From Larix kaempferi (lineage: Eukaryota > Streptophyta > Pinopsida > Pinales > Pinaceae): a stretch of DNA of 64,000 bases. The stretch spans positions 62,001 through 126,000 of the forward strand of contig BSBM01000036.1 of the NCBI GenBank assembly GCA_027924585.1. Reading direction: 5' to 3'. The stretch's first letter is position 1. Each line of letters begins with the position of its first letter. The notes under the pieces were generated by a model. It saw only the letters and a program-made list of their open reading frames with translations, was not told where the DNA came from and did no database searches. Shown piece after piece: positions 1-10,981 of the stretch. The translations under genes were made by a program, and so were the position numbers.

Positions 1-119
1 CCAAAGTAGGGAGGTTAGGGTAGGTCCCTAACATATATTGCCTCAATCACAACCAAACCGAACATAATGGCCACTAATCACATCCTAGTATACAGTGTCA
101 CAAGGAAACATAAGAAAGG

Positions 120-1240
120 AAAGCACACCCTAGTTATTATGTTTAGTGTTGATGCCTATGCAAAAGGTAAATTCTTGAACTAGTTTCAATATTTCAAGAG
201 AAAGTTTGTGGAGACAATAACTAATCCCCACTTGAAATGCTACCCGTTAATTTATGGCTACCTTTTGGTGGTGTTTTCAATGTTCAGTCAGGAATCCATA
301 CAAGTTAGAGAGTTGCTTCATCTAGAAAGAGACAGTGTTGTTTCTATAGCATATTCACCCTAGTGGTCTAGGAAGTATATTGATAATGTATAATTCAATG
401 ACAAAGCCTTCAGTGGTGGGTATAACAAGATGATTGTAGTTACCCAATATTGATTCCATTTTCCCACCAACATGATCAATCATTATTAGAAGTGGACAAA
501 ATACAAAGTTACTAGGGACAACTATTATGTTTGTCTAATCATGGAAGGAGGGTATAGGATAAATGTTAACCCTCTACCTTTAATCCTCACTAAAAAAATC
601 TAGTAAAGAGGGGTTGACAGTTGCTTGAGAATTACAATAATGGAAATAAAACAGGGGATGGTTTTTATGTTCCCTAGATACAAAAAAGAGACTAGAGATA
701 GACATAGAATAATTTGATAAGGTACCAATCATGCAAGGCATAACACAAGGAGCATAGTTTTCCCTAACTATTCCCAGGAAAAGCAAATAGATGGCTCATA
801 AGCTACCCCCAGCCTAGATTTAGATACTTTGAGAGCCATTGAAGGATAGACATCAGGTGTCACCATCTAGTGACAATCACCTTTTAAGATACCACGATTA
901 CTATAAATACAAAAGGAAACCTACACAAACTTAGAGGTAGTACAAGGATTCTCATAATCGTTGGAATTGTTCACTATTGCCTCTGTTATCAAGTGGCCTT
1001 ATGTGCATCGATATTCAAGTGCATAACCACATATGCTGAAAGTTGAGATAAAAGATAAAAATTTTGAGGTTCTTGGTCTCTCAACAACAGAAAAATCCTT
1101 GTATCTTTTGGAGAGAGAGTTCACTAGCTCAAACCATGTAGTCCATGTTCCTTTAAATGATGAGAAGGAAATTAAGAAAAATGACACCATCATTCATCAT
1201 GAGACACAAGACTTTACAAGAACAACTAGTGATTAATGAT
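120..1240 (+). pseudogene. Decayed plus-strand coding-like sequence, unknown family
   Basis: One plus-strand frame reads as protein-like text with scattered stops from about 150 to 800, with stretches such as KFVETITNPHLKCYPLIYGY and a lysine/tyrosine-rich segment after it. A short open stretch with an ATG at 1033 (67 codons) follows. No reverse transcriptase, integrase, protease or zinc-knuckle motif can be seen, so I cannot assign a family. An old accessory ORF of a retroelement is possible, because the composition resembles such ORFs, but this is a guess. The remainder up to 1858 shows no gene. Confidence 0.25.
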
Positions 1241-1857
1241 GCAGGTAATGAAGCAAGGGACATCGATAGTGGTCACAACAATGAGTAGGATCAAGGAACT
1301 AGGGAGGATCGACAACTAAAACAATAAAATATTCATCAATGCGAACAACTTCTTGTTGGTAGAGGCAACGATGAGAACCCCAATGGGTGGCCAAAACCCA
1401 AGACAAGCACATTTTCCTAACTCATTTGAGGACCCAAAGGATTGAGAAAATGATAATGAGGGCATGCCATATGTCAAGAACATATAGTATTTTCCAAACA
1501 TCTTGCAGCAATGACTGACATAATGCATAATGAATCCACGAAGCCCACATTGGATCACGCGACTACAATGGAAACTATAAAGGCCCTCACTAAATTATGA
1601 GTAGGTGGAGGTGATATAGTAGATGATCTAATCAAATTATGACATTATGAAATTCATCAAAATGGGTACCCAAGAAAGGATTTGTAACAATGTGTTGTGA
1701 TTGCGCACTATTACTAGATATGAAGAGTTAGGCAACACACAAAGCCAAGCAAAGACTTCAATTCAAAAAGCTAACCCACTAGCACACATGAACCCTTTGG
1801 TAAGTCTACATTAAACAACTTCCCAAGCTATAGATTTGCATCCATGGCCTTAGATAA

Positions 1858-2756
1858 CTTGGTCAGTATCATGGAAAATTTTAGGGGCTAATCTTAGCCC
1901 ATGGGCTAAATTTAGGGGTTTTAAATTTTTAATGGGCTATTTTTTTATTAAACACCTGTTAGGTATGATTAGCCCACATTTTATTTATTTATTTTTAATG
2001 AATATGAGGTTAGCCCCATCGAATATAAAAAGGAGAGCTAAGATAAAATAATTATGCCCCTCTAAAAATGGATTTAAACCTCTATTCACCCACTAAAATT
2101 TCTAGGCAACTCCCATTCACCCCCGATTTCCAAAAATGGTAGTTGCTAGGGGTTCGTTCACCTTCTATCGATCATGTAAATCGAAGTCGGAGCTACATTA
2201 GTCCATATTTTATGGGTTGAAGCTCATTTTTCAAGTTGTTTAATATCCACGTGAGAAGGGTTGTTGATATTTACTATCAGGTCTTATAGCCATTTGCATC
2301 TAGGAGAGTTCTAAATCCCATCACCTCATATCCAAAATTTCCCCAAGAAACATGGGGTTGTGAATATTTCGATCAACGGTGTGGCATAACATTTTTGTGG
2401 ATGTTTGGGGCATCATGCCTAAGGGATAAGACTTCATTCATAGCTGTCTATTTGGGCATGGAGGGGGACATGACTTGGCAAGGAGAAACTTGTCAAAAGA
2501 TTCTCCAAGACTTCACAAGGTTTTATAATTTAGTGAAAGATTCACCAAAATTTTACAAGGTTTTATGATTAAGTCAAATACTCACCAAGATTTTACAAGA
2601 TTATATAATTCAATGAGAGATTCACCAAAAAATTATATATACGTAATATAACATTGATAAGTTAGCCTTCATTTTTTCCAATATTTCATGGGGATTCACC
2701 CATTTATTATACATAGCAATTTAGGGGAGGTTCTTAAAAATTTCCTTGGTCAGTAT
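1858..2756. mobile_element. MITE- or MULE-like insertion with direct repeats at both ends
   Basis: The 12-bp sequence cttggtcagtat occurs at 1858-1869 and again at 2745-2756, as expected of a target-site duplication. The enclosed roughly 875 bp start near GGAAAATTTT and end near AAAAATTTCC, which are imperfect inverted ends of about 10 bp. The body is AT-rich, has no ORF, and carries a four-copy 40-bp tandem array near its right end. A duplication of 9-12 bp with short inverted ends fits a non-autonomous Mutator-like element, but the ends are weak and the class is uncertain. Confidence 0.5.
2496..2645. repeat. Tandem array, 40-bp period
   Basis: Units begin at 2496, 2536, 2576 and 2616, an exact 40-bp spacing, each opening with a variant of aaagattcaccaa. 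The last unit is partial. The array lies inside the MITE-like insertion. Confidence 0.85.
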
Positions 2757-4300
2757 TACTATAATTCCAAGATTGAGATTGTTAGAAACCTCCTCATCAT
2801 TGAACAAGCAAATTGGGATTAATTGTCAAATTCAATTAGATGCAACCACAAAGGGACACCTTGTGGTGCGGAAAACAAACATTGACAAATCAACTAGAAT
2901 AGGCAGGTGGCATGAGGTTTACATTTCTATGGCCAACAATACAAGTAGTCAAACATGAAGTCAATGATATCAATGAAGGTGAGCTACAAATGGATATACT
3001 AGATAGATTGTAGGCTTAATCTGACAAATTGCTTGAACATTATGCTACCTTATATATTAAATTATAATCTTAGAGAAAGCTTAGAGACGTTCAATCTAGG
3101 ATGCTAATGGAAATCATTGAACCATTGGTGCAACAAGTTGAACAACAAGAATGCAACTCAAAGTTGTGATTGAAAAATGAGAAACAAAGTCCACTTGGAA
3201 ATTACTGACTAGTTGACTATAAAGCAAGTAAGAGAAGCACCAATATATGATTTTCAATATAAACTTAATTTGGTGTGGGTTGAAGCTAAAATAAATATGG
3301 ATCCAACAGTAGAACAACTAAAATAAGAGAAGGTCAGTGAATGGGATAGAAAAATGGAACAAATATTCAAAGTTACGAACCAAGTACTACTACAAGAGTT
3401 AACATTGATGTGGTTAACAACAATGGATAAATAGAGGGAAATTCAAAGGCTCAATTCCTTTGCATATTTTAAAAGGCAAATTTTCTAGGCTATAGGATTT
3501 AAGCAAGTTGATCAAAAAAAGGCCCAACAATTCATCATGGGTGCCCAATTAATTCTCTTTGAGTTTTCTAAAGAGTTAGAAATATTTATTGGGTATGTGG
3601 CTAAGTTTTGAAGGTGGTTCCAGAATTGGCCCCTTTGTTGGAGGTGGCAAAAGACTAAGGAAAAATCGAGAATAATATCACCGAAGAGAAGGGGGAGTGG
3701 ATTTGTTGTGAGGATGAGTTGAAAAGTTTGGTTAAGGCTTATTGCCTCCTTTATTTTAATTAAGGACATGATGGTGCCAACTCTGCACACAACTAAATAT
3801 GAGTTATGCCATCTATTCCGAGGTCCAAAAGCTTAAAGTGGATTAGAGATCATGGGAAGAAATCATTTTGGGGAACACAATGGTGGAAGTTTGCAGGCAC
3901 TTATCATTGCATGAATAAGTCAACTCTTGAATGGAATTGATGATACTGTTAGTAAGCTAATAACCTAGGTTTTGAATGAATCCTCCCACCTAAGGGCACG
4001 ACTCTATGTATATAAAGGCTTTGGCATGTTTTGAGGTTGTTGATAGTGGTTGATAGGTGGGTTTTTGACATTTATACCTTGGTTGATAACCTTGAAGAGG
4101 TTGTGTTGCACCACTTTAATGTAATTTATGGACTATACGAATGTTTTGGATACTATAGAATATTTAATGGAATGACACTTCCATTTCACATTTTGTTTGT
4201 CTGTATACCTTATGGTTATGATCTATCTTCTATTATGCTTAGTCTATTATCGTAAATAGTGCTTATCTATTACAATGGATGTTGTAACCTATTATGAATA
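2757..4300. other. Decayed spacer, no supported gene
   Basis: Several short plus-strand stretches read as lysine- and glutamate-rich coding-like text (around 3330-3440 and 3510-3730), interrupted by stops in every frame. No domain is recognised. It may be the remains of an old element; nothing here supports a working gene. Confidence 0.3.
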
Positions 4301-4577
4301 ATGTATGATAGCATGTTATCCGTGAGATGTAGAACAGTTGGTGGCGGGGTATTGTTAAGACGCCCCCTAAACGGAAAGGTCGTCGGTTCTAATCCCGTGG
4401 ATACCAAAAAATCCAACCATGTTAAGGGTTGGTGCGGTCCAGGTCGGGTGCGATCCCCGGGTGATTTTGACGGCTTAGATGCCCCTAGTTCGTGGTAACG
4501 TAGCCAAAGGCAAACTTGCTAGTCAAGGAGGTTCCACCACTTTTCCAACAAACAAAAAAATGTATGATAGCATGTTA
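4301..4577 (+). mobile_element. tRNA-derived SINE with perfect 18-bp TSD
   Basis: The 18-bp sequence atgtatgatagcatgtta is present at 4301-4318 and exactly repeated at 4560-4577. Between them lie 241 bp that start with a tRNA-like head: an A-box region near 4328-4345 containing CAGTTGGTGGCGGGG, and a B box GGTTCTAATCC at 4385-4395, followed by an unrelated body and an A-rich tail ending aacaaacaaaaaaa. This is the standard structure of a pol III SINE copied by LINE machinery. The undamaged duplication suggests a fairly young insertion. Confidence 0.92.
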
Positions 4578-5301
4578 AAAGGATGAGATGGTCAATGCAT
4601 TGGATGGGAATTGAAACTATCATGATAATTAAAGCCACACTGTATTTTATGTTTTTGACAATGCATCTCAAGTGAGACCTCCCTTATTTCATGGATTGAA
4701 TATGTTGGTGCTAAAATGTGATGCCCTTTGTCAGACACCCTTGTGGATCCTCATCTGAATTTTGATCCAACAAGTGGAACATAATGTATACATAAATTTA
4801 GTGGCTAATCAATTTTTTAGTTTCTCCACTTTCCATTCTACTTTTTTAAAATCAATGGAGACCCATATTAACTTTTAATCCATTAAGCAATAAGAAGGAT
4901 ACAAAAGAAATTGAAATGAAAATCTCTTAGTGCTTAAAAGTTCCAAAGTTAAGATGAATCTACTTTGTTGTGTGTGTGCATTAAATAATGCTTTGTACTC
5001 TTTTCTTAAATTTACATTTTTACATTATGTTTTTTTTCTAATATTTTTATTCATAATCATTACATAACTTACATATACTGAGTTTATTTTTAAAATATTA
5101 TATTGGGCCAACTTATTCCACATGTCATGTCATTGTTAAATTTAGCCACATGCATTCCACATCTCCCTCATGTTGGCCTATATACTGCACCCCACTTCTC
5201 TCAATGAAATAAAGCATAACTCACTTATATTAACTTGTTGAGAAAATTTAAAAAAAATGATTTACATATACAAGTTTTTAACCTTGTTGGAGGATTCCAC
5301 C
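4578..5301. other. AT-rich spacer
   Basis: No open frame, no repeat end and no recognised motif are seen in this stretch. Confidence 0.5.
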
Positions 5302-5467
5302 TATATATATATATATATAGTCCATTGGATGTAGCTTGGGTGGTTGGGAGGAACGAATGTCACCCTCCCCACCCAGGTTCAATTCCATGTAAGTGACGTG
5401 TTGAGAACTTAAATGGGTCTATAAGATGCTCTTGTTGTTGAGCCCCCAATACACACACACACACACA
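5302..5467 (+). mobile_element. SINE-like sequence between (TA)n and (AC)n microsatellites
   Basis: A tRNA-like head begins near 5321. It has an A-box-like TAGCTTGGGTGGTTGGG at about 5331 and a B-box-like GGTTCAATTCC near 5382. The head closely resembles the reverse complement of the SINE at 20823-21063, including the stretch TCCCCACCCA just before the B box and GTAAGTGAC just after it. It is preceded by (TA)n at 5302-5319 and ends in (AC)n at about 5450-5467, which could be an eroded tail. No clean target duplication was found. Confidence 0.6.
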
Positions 5468-6714
5468 AACATTAAATTGATTAAATGATTATATACAATA
5501 ATCTCTTAGATGTACAAAAGCTACAAAACATATGTAATGTCCCTATTTTTTACAGCATTAGGGAGCAACTACCATCCCATTAGATCCCAATGGGTCCTAG
5601 TGGAAAATTAAATAAATTAGTTGGGATTAATTTTGGTTTATGGTTATCTAGTTTAATTAAATTAAAATACAGAGAAGTAATGTAGTCCATAAGTTGTAAA
5701 TATTTAATTATTAATTAATAGTGTGATGAGTTGGAAATGCCTAGGTGGCCCAGTAGGGCGCATAGGAGGTTAAGTGGACCCAATGAGTTGTCTTCCAAAA
5801 AAGAATTTGGAAGAAAAGCAGTGAAAATCAAGAAAGCAACTAGAAAGCACGAAATCATCATAAAAGTAGGAAAGCACTGAAAAGCAAGAAAGCAACAAAA
5901 AATCAAGGAAAAGCATAAGCTTTCAGTCTTTTTCTAAAAACAGGAAAAGCAGCCTAAAGCAGAAAGGCAAGAAAGAAAGGGAAAAGTTTCAGAAAGCTGC
6001 AAGTCCTAATTTTATCCAGTGAGGGTGCATTGGGTGAGGAAAGTAGTCCATATGAAATGAATTTTGTGAAGGAATCCATCAGAACTTATAAAAAGAGGAG
6101 GAGCGCACCCATTCACGTATTTTTCCAGTTTGATTATTGATTTGAAGAGCTCTAAGCTTTTCAAGATGTTGGACGAGGTCCAAGTTGGGATTTTGCACAA
6201 GTGTTGAAAAGTGCGCATTGCGCGCAGCGGCAGGCGACAGGCAATTTTGAGAAATTGCGCATGTCACGCGGCGGTAATGGCCAAATCAAGATCGCGTAGC
6301 GGCAAGGAATAGGAAAGGTTGCGCAATATGTTGGTGCACAGTTCACGCGCAACAGCCATCCTGGAGAAAGAATGAAAGGAAAGGTCGGAGCAGAGAAAGC
6401 GACCTATTTTGGGACGTGGAGACAGAAAGGACCTGTCAGAACGTGGCGGCAAGCAGTTGAGAAGCTAGGCCACGACGTCGACGGTGATAGGAAGGAGGAA
6501 GCAGTAGAAAGGGACAGGCCATGATGCAATGTAACCGTTTTGAGGACTGCGGCTGTCAGAGAAGCGTGTGAACCACGAGTGGTCTAGCTAGATGGCTTGG
6601 AGCACGTGGAGTAAGCTGTCGACGGCGACAGTCAAGCTGGCAGCTAGCCACTCCGGTTTTGTAGACCTAAGGGTTTTTGCGTACGAATTGTAAAGATATG
6701 CCTATGGGCATAAT

Positions 6715-6725
6715 CTATAAATAGG
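6715..6725 (+). promoter_or_regulatory. TATA box of element A LTR
   Basis: CTATAAATAGG lies within the candidate 5' LTR, about 100 bp before the paired hairpins. Its position fits the U3/R junction of an LTR promoter. Confidence 0.6.
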
Positions 6726-6813
6726 CATGATTTTGTATGGGAAAGGGTTGTTAAAATCTCAATGTGGGTTATTGAACATTGTAAAATCTATTGAACTTAA
6801 AGCTATTGTAAAG

Positions 6814-6880
6814 GCTCTGCAGCTGAGTGCGCAGAGACCTATTTGAGAGAGAAGAGAGTCTGCAGCTGAGTGCGCAGACT
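6814..6880 (+). other. Two tandem hairpins with a covarying stem pair
   Basis: CTCTGC (6815-6820) pairs with GCAGAG (6831-6836), and AGTCTGC (6857-6863) pairs with GCAGACT (6874-6880). Both enclose the identical 10-nt loop agctgagtgc. The outer stem bases differ between the copies but remain paired (C-G in one, G-C in the other). They lie downstream of the TATA box and so probably in the 5' leader of the RNA. Confidence 0.7.
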
Positions 6881-7901
6881 AAGAACGGTTGTACCCTTCC
6901 CATAAAGAGCAATATTAACAACCGTTCTTGTGGAAGTAGCCTCCATCTGGGGGGTGAACCACATTAAATCCCGTGTAGTGTGATTGAATGTGTTCTTTGC
7001 AATTATCTATTTGCTTACATGTATGCTTGAATTCCAGTTATCGGTTGTATGTTAATGCTTTTATATGTATTTTCCATAGGAGAAAGATGGGAATAATATG
7101 TTAAGTATTACATGAATGAATGATTAATGGATTCAAAGTACTTCAGATTGTGAGTGTATTGACTGATAAAAGAACACCTGCATGGAGGAATGTTAAGTTT
7201 TCGGAAACTACAAGTCTGTGAATGTATGAATATGCCAATTAGTCACATAATTGAACATTGAATTTAAGCGCAGCCTTGAAGCACGCAGTATTGTATGTCT
7301 ATTCAATTGCATACAACTTCACGATAAGAACTTGAATGAGTTGAAAGGATAAAGAATGCTAAGTAACAATGGTTAGAGTTAATCATCCTGAATAGATGCG
7401 CGGTCTAGCTGATGCACTGAACCATTGAGATTCGCTGCGAGATGAGTTGTTGATAGCTTATCGTTGTATGCAAGAAGTGTCCAACAATGCGCAGTCATTG
7501 GATGCGCTAGTGTGCGAGCACCTCCGCTTGCCAAAGTATACGACGCGAAACAGAGAGGTTCCGTGCAATTGTCTGTCCACAGCAATCCGCAAGATATCGC
7601 ACTGCTTATCAGTCCTCCCACACTCGCATCACCGAGTTGTGGAAACTTGATTCTGCAACCACCCCCTCAGCTTCACCTCGGGTGAGACCTCAGGCTGCGT
7701 GCAGTCTGTTGCCGAAAGGGTCGGTGAATCGGGGTTTTGTTGGTTCCTTGAACCGTGAAGTACCTGGGTCTACACTGGAAACCTCAAGAAGGTGATATAC
7801 AACCAACAAATGGTTCCGTTGCTCGGCTAAGACCAGTGATGCGATTGTGTTTCGAAAGTAATGTGTGACAAAGAATACCAGTTCCCGTTGGGTTCAAACA
7901 A

Positions 7902-7916
7902 TTGGCACCCTGCAAA
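7902..7916 (+). other. Element A primer-binding site (candidate)
   Basis: TTGGCACCCTGCAAA follows the LTR end after one base. It resembles the TTGGCGCC-type sites of plant Gypsy elements, with mismatches. Confidence 0.45.
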
Positions 7917-8387
7917 GAAATAGATCTGGGATTGGTGTGACAAGATCGAAAGAGATTTTGCAAAGAAAGAGAACAAACATCCACATCTCTCTAACGTACA
8001 GTGGTTGAACAGATATTTGTGGAGAGAGATTCACAAGATATTCTGGGCTTCGTTTGGAAACGAGTTGCACGAGTGGATTTCGTGACTCGCAGAAAAGAAA
8101 ACATGTTTTCAAGGAGGAGTACCTACAGAGTGGACTCCAGAGCTCACAACGCAGCTCAAAGCAATAGACATCCCACTAACGCGAGCAGTCGAATTCTGGG
8201 TTGATAGCATACTTGAAGGATTTGTGACCAAGTTTGTTGTAGACACGCTGAAGTCCTACAGTCAAGTTGAAGCATACTTTTTCAAAGGATTCAGAGGTAA
8301 GTTCTTGAACAATCTAAGTCTATACATTAAAATGCTTTTAGCTGAGAAAGGCATTTTAAGAATGCAGTAATATTTTTTGCATATGTC

Positions 8388-10018
8388 ATGGTCAATAGCA
8401 TTTTTAGTGATTCTGACGAAGAGACACATAATCTGAGAAGTGGAAAGAGATATAAGTTTAATAAAGAAAAGAATCCCATAGGACCTGGACTCTGTGTGAA
8501 TACTGAACTCCCATGCGACCTTAAAAATCAAACCTCGCCGCCATCAGCCACTATCCACCCTATTACACCTCAGAATCCGCCGATTGCAGAAACCGCGCCA
8601 CCCCTAGATTAGAACCCACCTGCTGCGAGTGTAGCGCAGACCACCCCGCATAACGTCGATACTGTGCACACTACAAGAGTAGGTGCTCAGACCATTCCGA
8701 CTCAGGCTAGTCCAGTTCAGAATACCCAACCTCAGAATATACCGCAGAATACCACTAGTCCAAATATTCGCTTTATTTTCTCCGCACAGATAGTCAGCAC
8801 TACTCAGAGCATTGCACAACTAGGAAGGAGAATGACAGATAACGATATAAAACTGCTGATATTCAAAGGAACGGGTCTAGAAGACCCTGATCATCACTGG
8901 TTTCTATGCGAAGCCGTATGGAGTTTAAAGCAGATCCAGGATGATGTTATGAAGAGAGCGCAGCTCATCACTACTTTCAGAGACCGTGCCTTGCATTGGT
9001 TTATGAAATATTCTCAAGCCCAGCTAAGAACCCTAATAGAAATTAAGGCTTCACTTGTCGCATAGTTTAAGAAGCCGAAATCAGAATCGCAGTGCATAAC
9101 AGAATTAAAGGAAATCAAGCAGAAGCCTACCAAATCAATTTGGGAATTTGATCAAAAGTTTAAAACATTGTTGGATCAAGTGAGCTTTGTGATCGCCCCG
9201 CAACAGCACCAGGAATGGTTCATCACTGCGATGTTGCCCCGCATTGACAACCATTGATGCAGCAGAAGGTTGCGTTGTAGGAAGAGGCCTTAGAGATCGC
9301 AACGAAGTTGGAGGCTTCACCAATTGGTGAGAGTAGTTCTAGGATGTCACAGATCCAAAACCAGTTGACCACCTTGACGTTAGAATTGCAAAGTATGAAG
9401 AAAGGAAAAGAATAAAGATATGAACATAGACGCGAAGTTTGGTGCATAGGATGCAAAGGAGAGGGCCACACCAGAGAACAATGCCCTCTATTTCAAGATT
9501 ATCTTGACAGTGGCGCACCAAATCCAATAAATATGAATCACAATCAGGCGCCATGGTGTGAAATCTGTAGAAGCGGAGGACATAGGCTTGAGGATTGTTA
9601 TCTCATATAGGAATACGTAAAGACACCTAAGAGCTTGTATTGTAACTTTTGTAAATCAGTTGGACATGACGAATCCAACTGTCGTGCATATGAGATGATG
9701 AATGAAAGAAAGCACGATATGGAAATGATGCAAGGTGCTGGAATGTACCGTGTCCAAGAAGAAAATCAGCCGAAACAAGAAAACACCCACTATGATCAGG
9801 GAGGATATAGAGGCCGTGGTGGTGGATACTGTGGGAGAGGAAGAAATGTCGGCCCGGCCCAAGGAAGAGGCCGTGGCCAGGTAATCTGTTATAACTGTGG
9901 CCAACCAGGTCACGTTTCTAGAGATTGTACCAACCCATGTACAACATGTAGTTACTGTAAATCATTTGAGCATGTTATTGAATACTGTCCTGTACTTGAG
10001 GTAGAAATGCAGAAATGA
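8388..10018 (+). pseudogene. Element A Gag with five CCHC zinc knuckles
   Basis: The reading starts at the ATG at 8388 with an acidic N-terminus (SDSDEETHNLRSGKRY), followed by a proline/glutamine-rich linker and a Gag core from about 8840 (KLLIFKGTGLEDPDHHWF, then RDRALHWF) to about 9255. TAG stops interrupt it at 8610 and 9063, and a frameshift near 9250 moves it to another frame. That frame holds five CX2CX4HX4C knuckles: 9443-9484, 9557-9598, 9641-9682, 9887-9928 and 9947-9988. One TAG lies between knuckles 2 and 3. A glycine/arginine-rich stretch precedes knuckle 4. Gag packages the RNA into virus-like particles. Plant Gypsy Gags usually have one or two knuckles, so five is unusual. As it stands it cannot make a full protein. 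Confidence 0.85.
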
Positions 10019-10270
10019 AGAAGGACAGAACCACCGAATCCCAACATTCAGTTGATCGCAGCAGAGACCAGAACTGCGGATCCAAGCGTAAAAGTAGCAA
10101 CGCATAGTGGCACTAATACAAGAAGGGACGGAGGCGTAGAATCTTTGACCTCTAGAAAGCATGATCCTAGGTAGAACCCTGGTGAGCCGGTATGGATTAG
10201 AAAAGCTCCTGGGAAAGCACCGGGTCTGGACTTACAGAAGAATAAGGGAGCATTCGAGGAAGCGCGGGAT

Positions 10271-10951
10271 ATGTTCAGAGAACCGCCACCCGGCTCCCCG
10301 AGAACACAGTTGCGCAGTGAAGTACCAAAAAGAGAGGATATGCCAACGGCATCTGATCAGACAAGCACTGTAACAGATGCAGGGACGTCTGTTGCGCAGT
10401 TCTTACGGAGCTGCATGAAATTACTAAAGAGTGCAGATACCTACACGGAATTTGAAAAGCTATTGAGGCAGTATGAGCCGAACAATGAGAAGGGGGCTGC
10501 TAATGGCGCAGTCCATAATATTAGGAGTCCTAAAAGAAAAGGACGGGAAATGAGACTCACTGCACAAATTGGTGACTACGAGATGGATGAGATCATCCTT
10601 GATTTGGGATCAGAACTAAATGTCTTGACCAAGCAGACATGGCATCAGATGGGTAAACCCAAGTTACAGTGGTCGCCTCTATAGTTGAGAATGGTTAATC
10701 AAGGGATAGTTATACCTTTGGGGAGGTTACCCAACACCATTGTTGACATTGACGAAGTGCGCAGCTACGCATACTTCGAAGTAATTGAAATCGTGGATGA
10801 AAACCATCCTTATCCAGCACTGTTGGGTATCGATTGGGCAATGAAAAACTCTACCATTATTCATTTGAAAACCATGAAAATGATATTTGAAGGCAATGAT
10901 ATCAGGTTCATCGCACCGTTGGATCCCTCACAGGGCAAACGATATGTTTAA
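10271..10951 (+). pseudogene. Element A aspartic protease
   Basis: A retroviral-type aspartic protease in the same frame as the zinc knuckles. The catalytic motif is DLGSELNVL (about 10600-10626), with Asp kept and Leu where Thr or Ser is usual. The second conserved block, PYPALLGIDWA (about 10811-10843), matches the ILG-like motif before the C-terminal end of the fold. A single TAG at 10682-10684 separates the two halves, where a CAG codon would fit. The protease cuts the polyprotein. It follows Gag after about 250 bp and is followed in frame by the second Gag-like domain. DLG instead of DTG may be a trait of this lineage rather than damage; I cannot test this here. Confidence 0.85.
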
Positions 10952-10981
10952 CCGATTCAAGAGGAATCCAGAGCCCAAGAC

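Larger units (their letters stand above)
5533..7900 (+). repeat. Element A 5' LTR (candidate)
   Basis: The sequence starts TGTAATGTCCC at 5533 and ends TTCAAACA at 7900, directly before a primer-binding-site-like sequence, so it has TG...CA ends. It contains a TATA box at 6715-6725 and is CpG-rich between about 6200 and 6500. Length about 2.37 kb. The matching 3' LTR was not found, so the left boundary rests on the terminal motif only. Short ORFs in it have no recognisable product. Confidence 0.55.

Noticed and set aside
2496-2645. CRISPR-like array
   Set aside because: Units are contiguous with no spacers, and the DNA is plant nuclear DNA.
4319-4400. A tRNA gene
   Set aside because: The tRNA-like head belongs to a 241-bp unit with an A-rich tail and an 18-bp target duplication, so it is a SINE; the cloverleaf is not intact.
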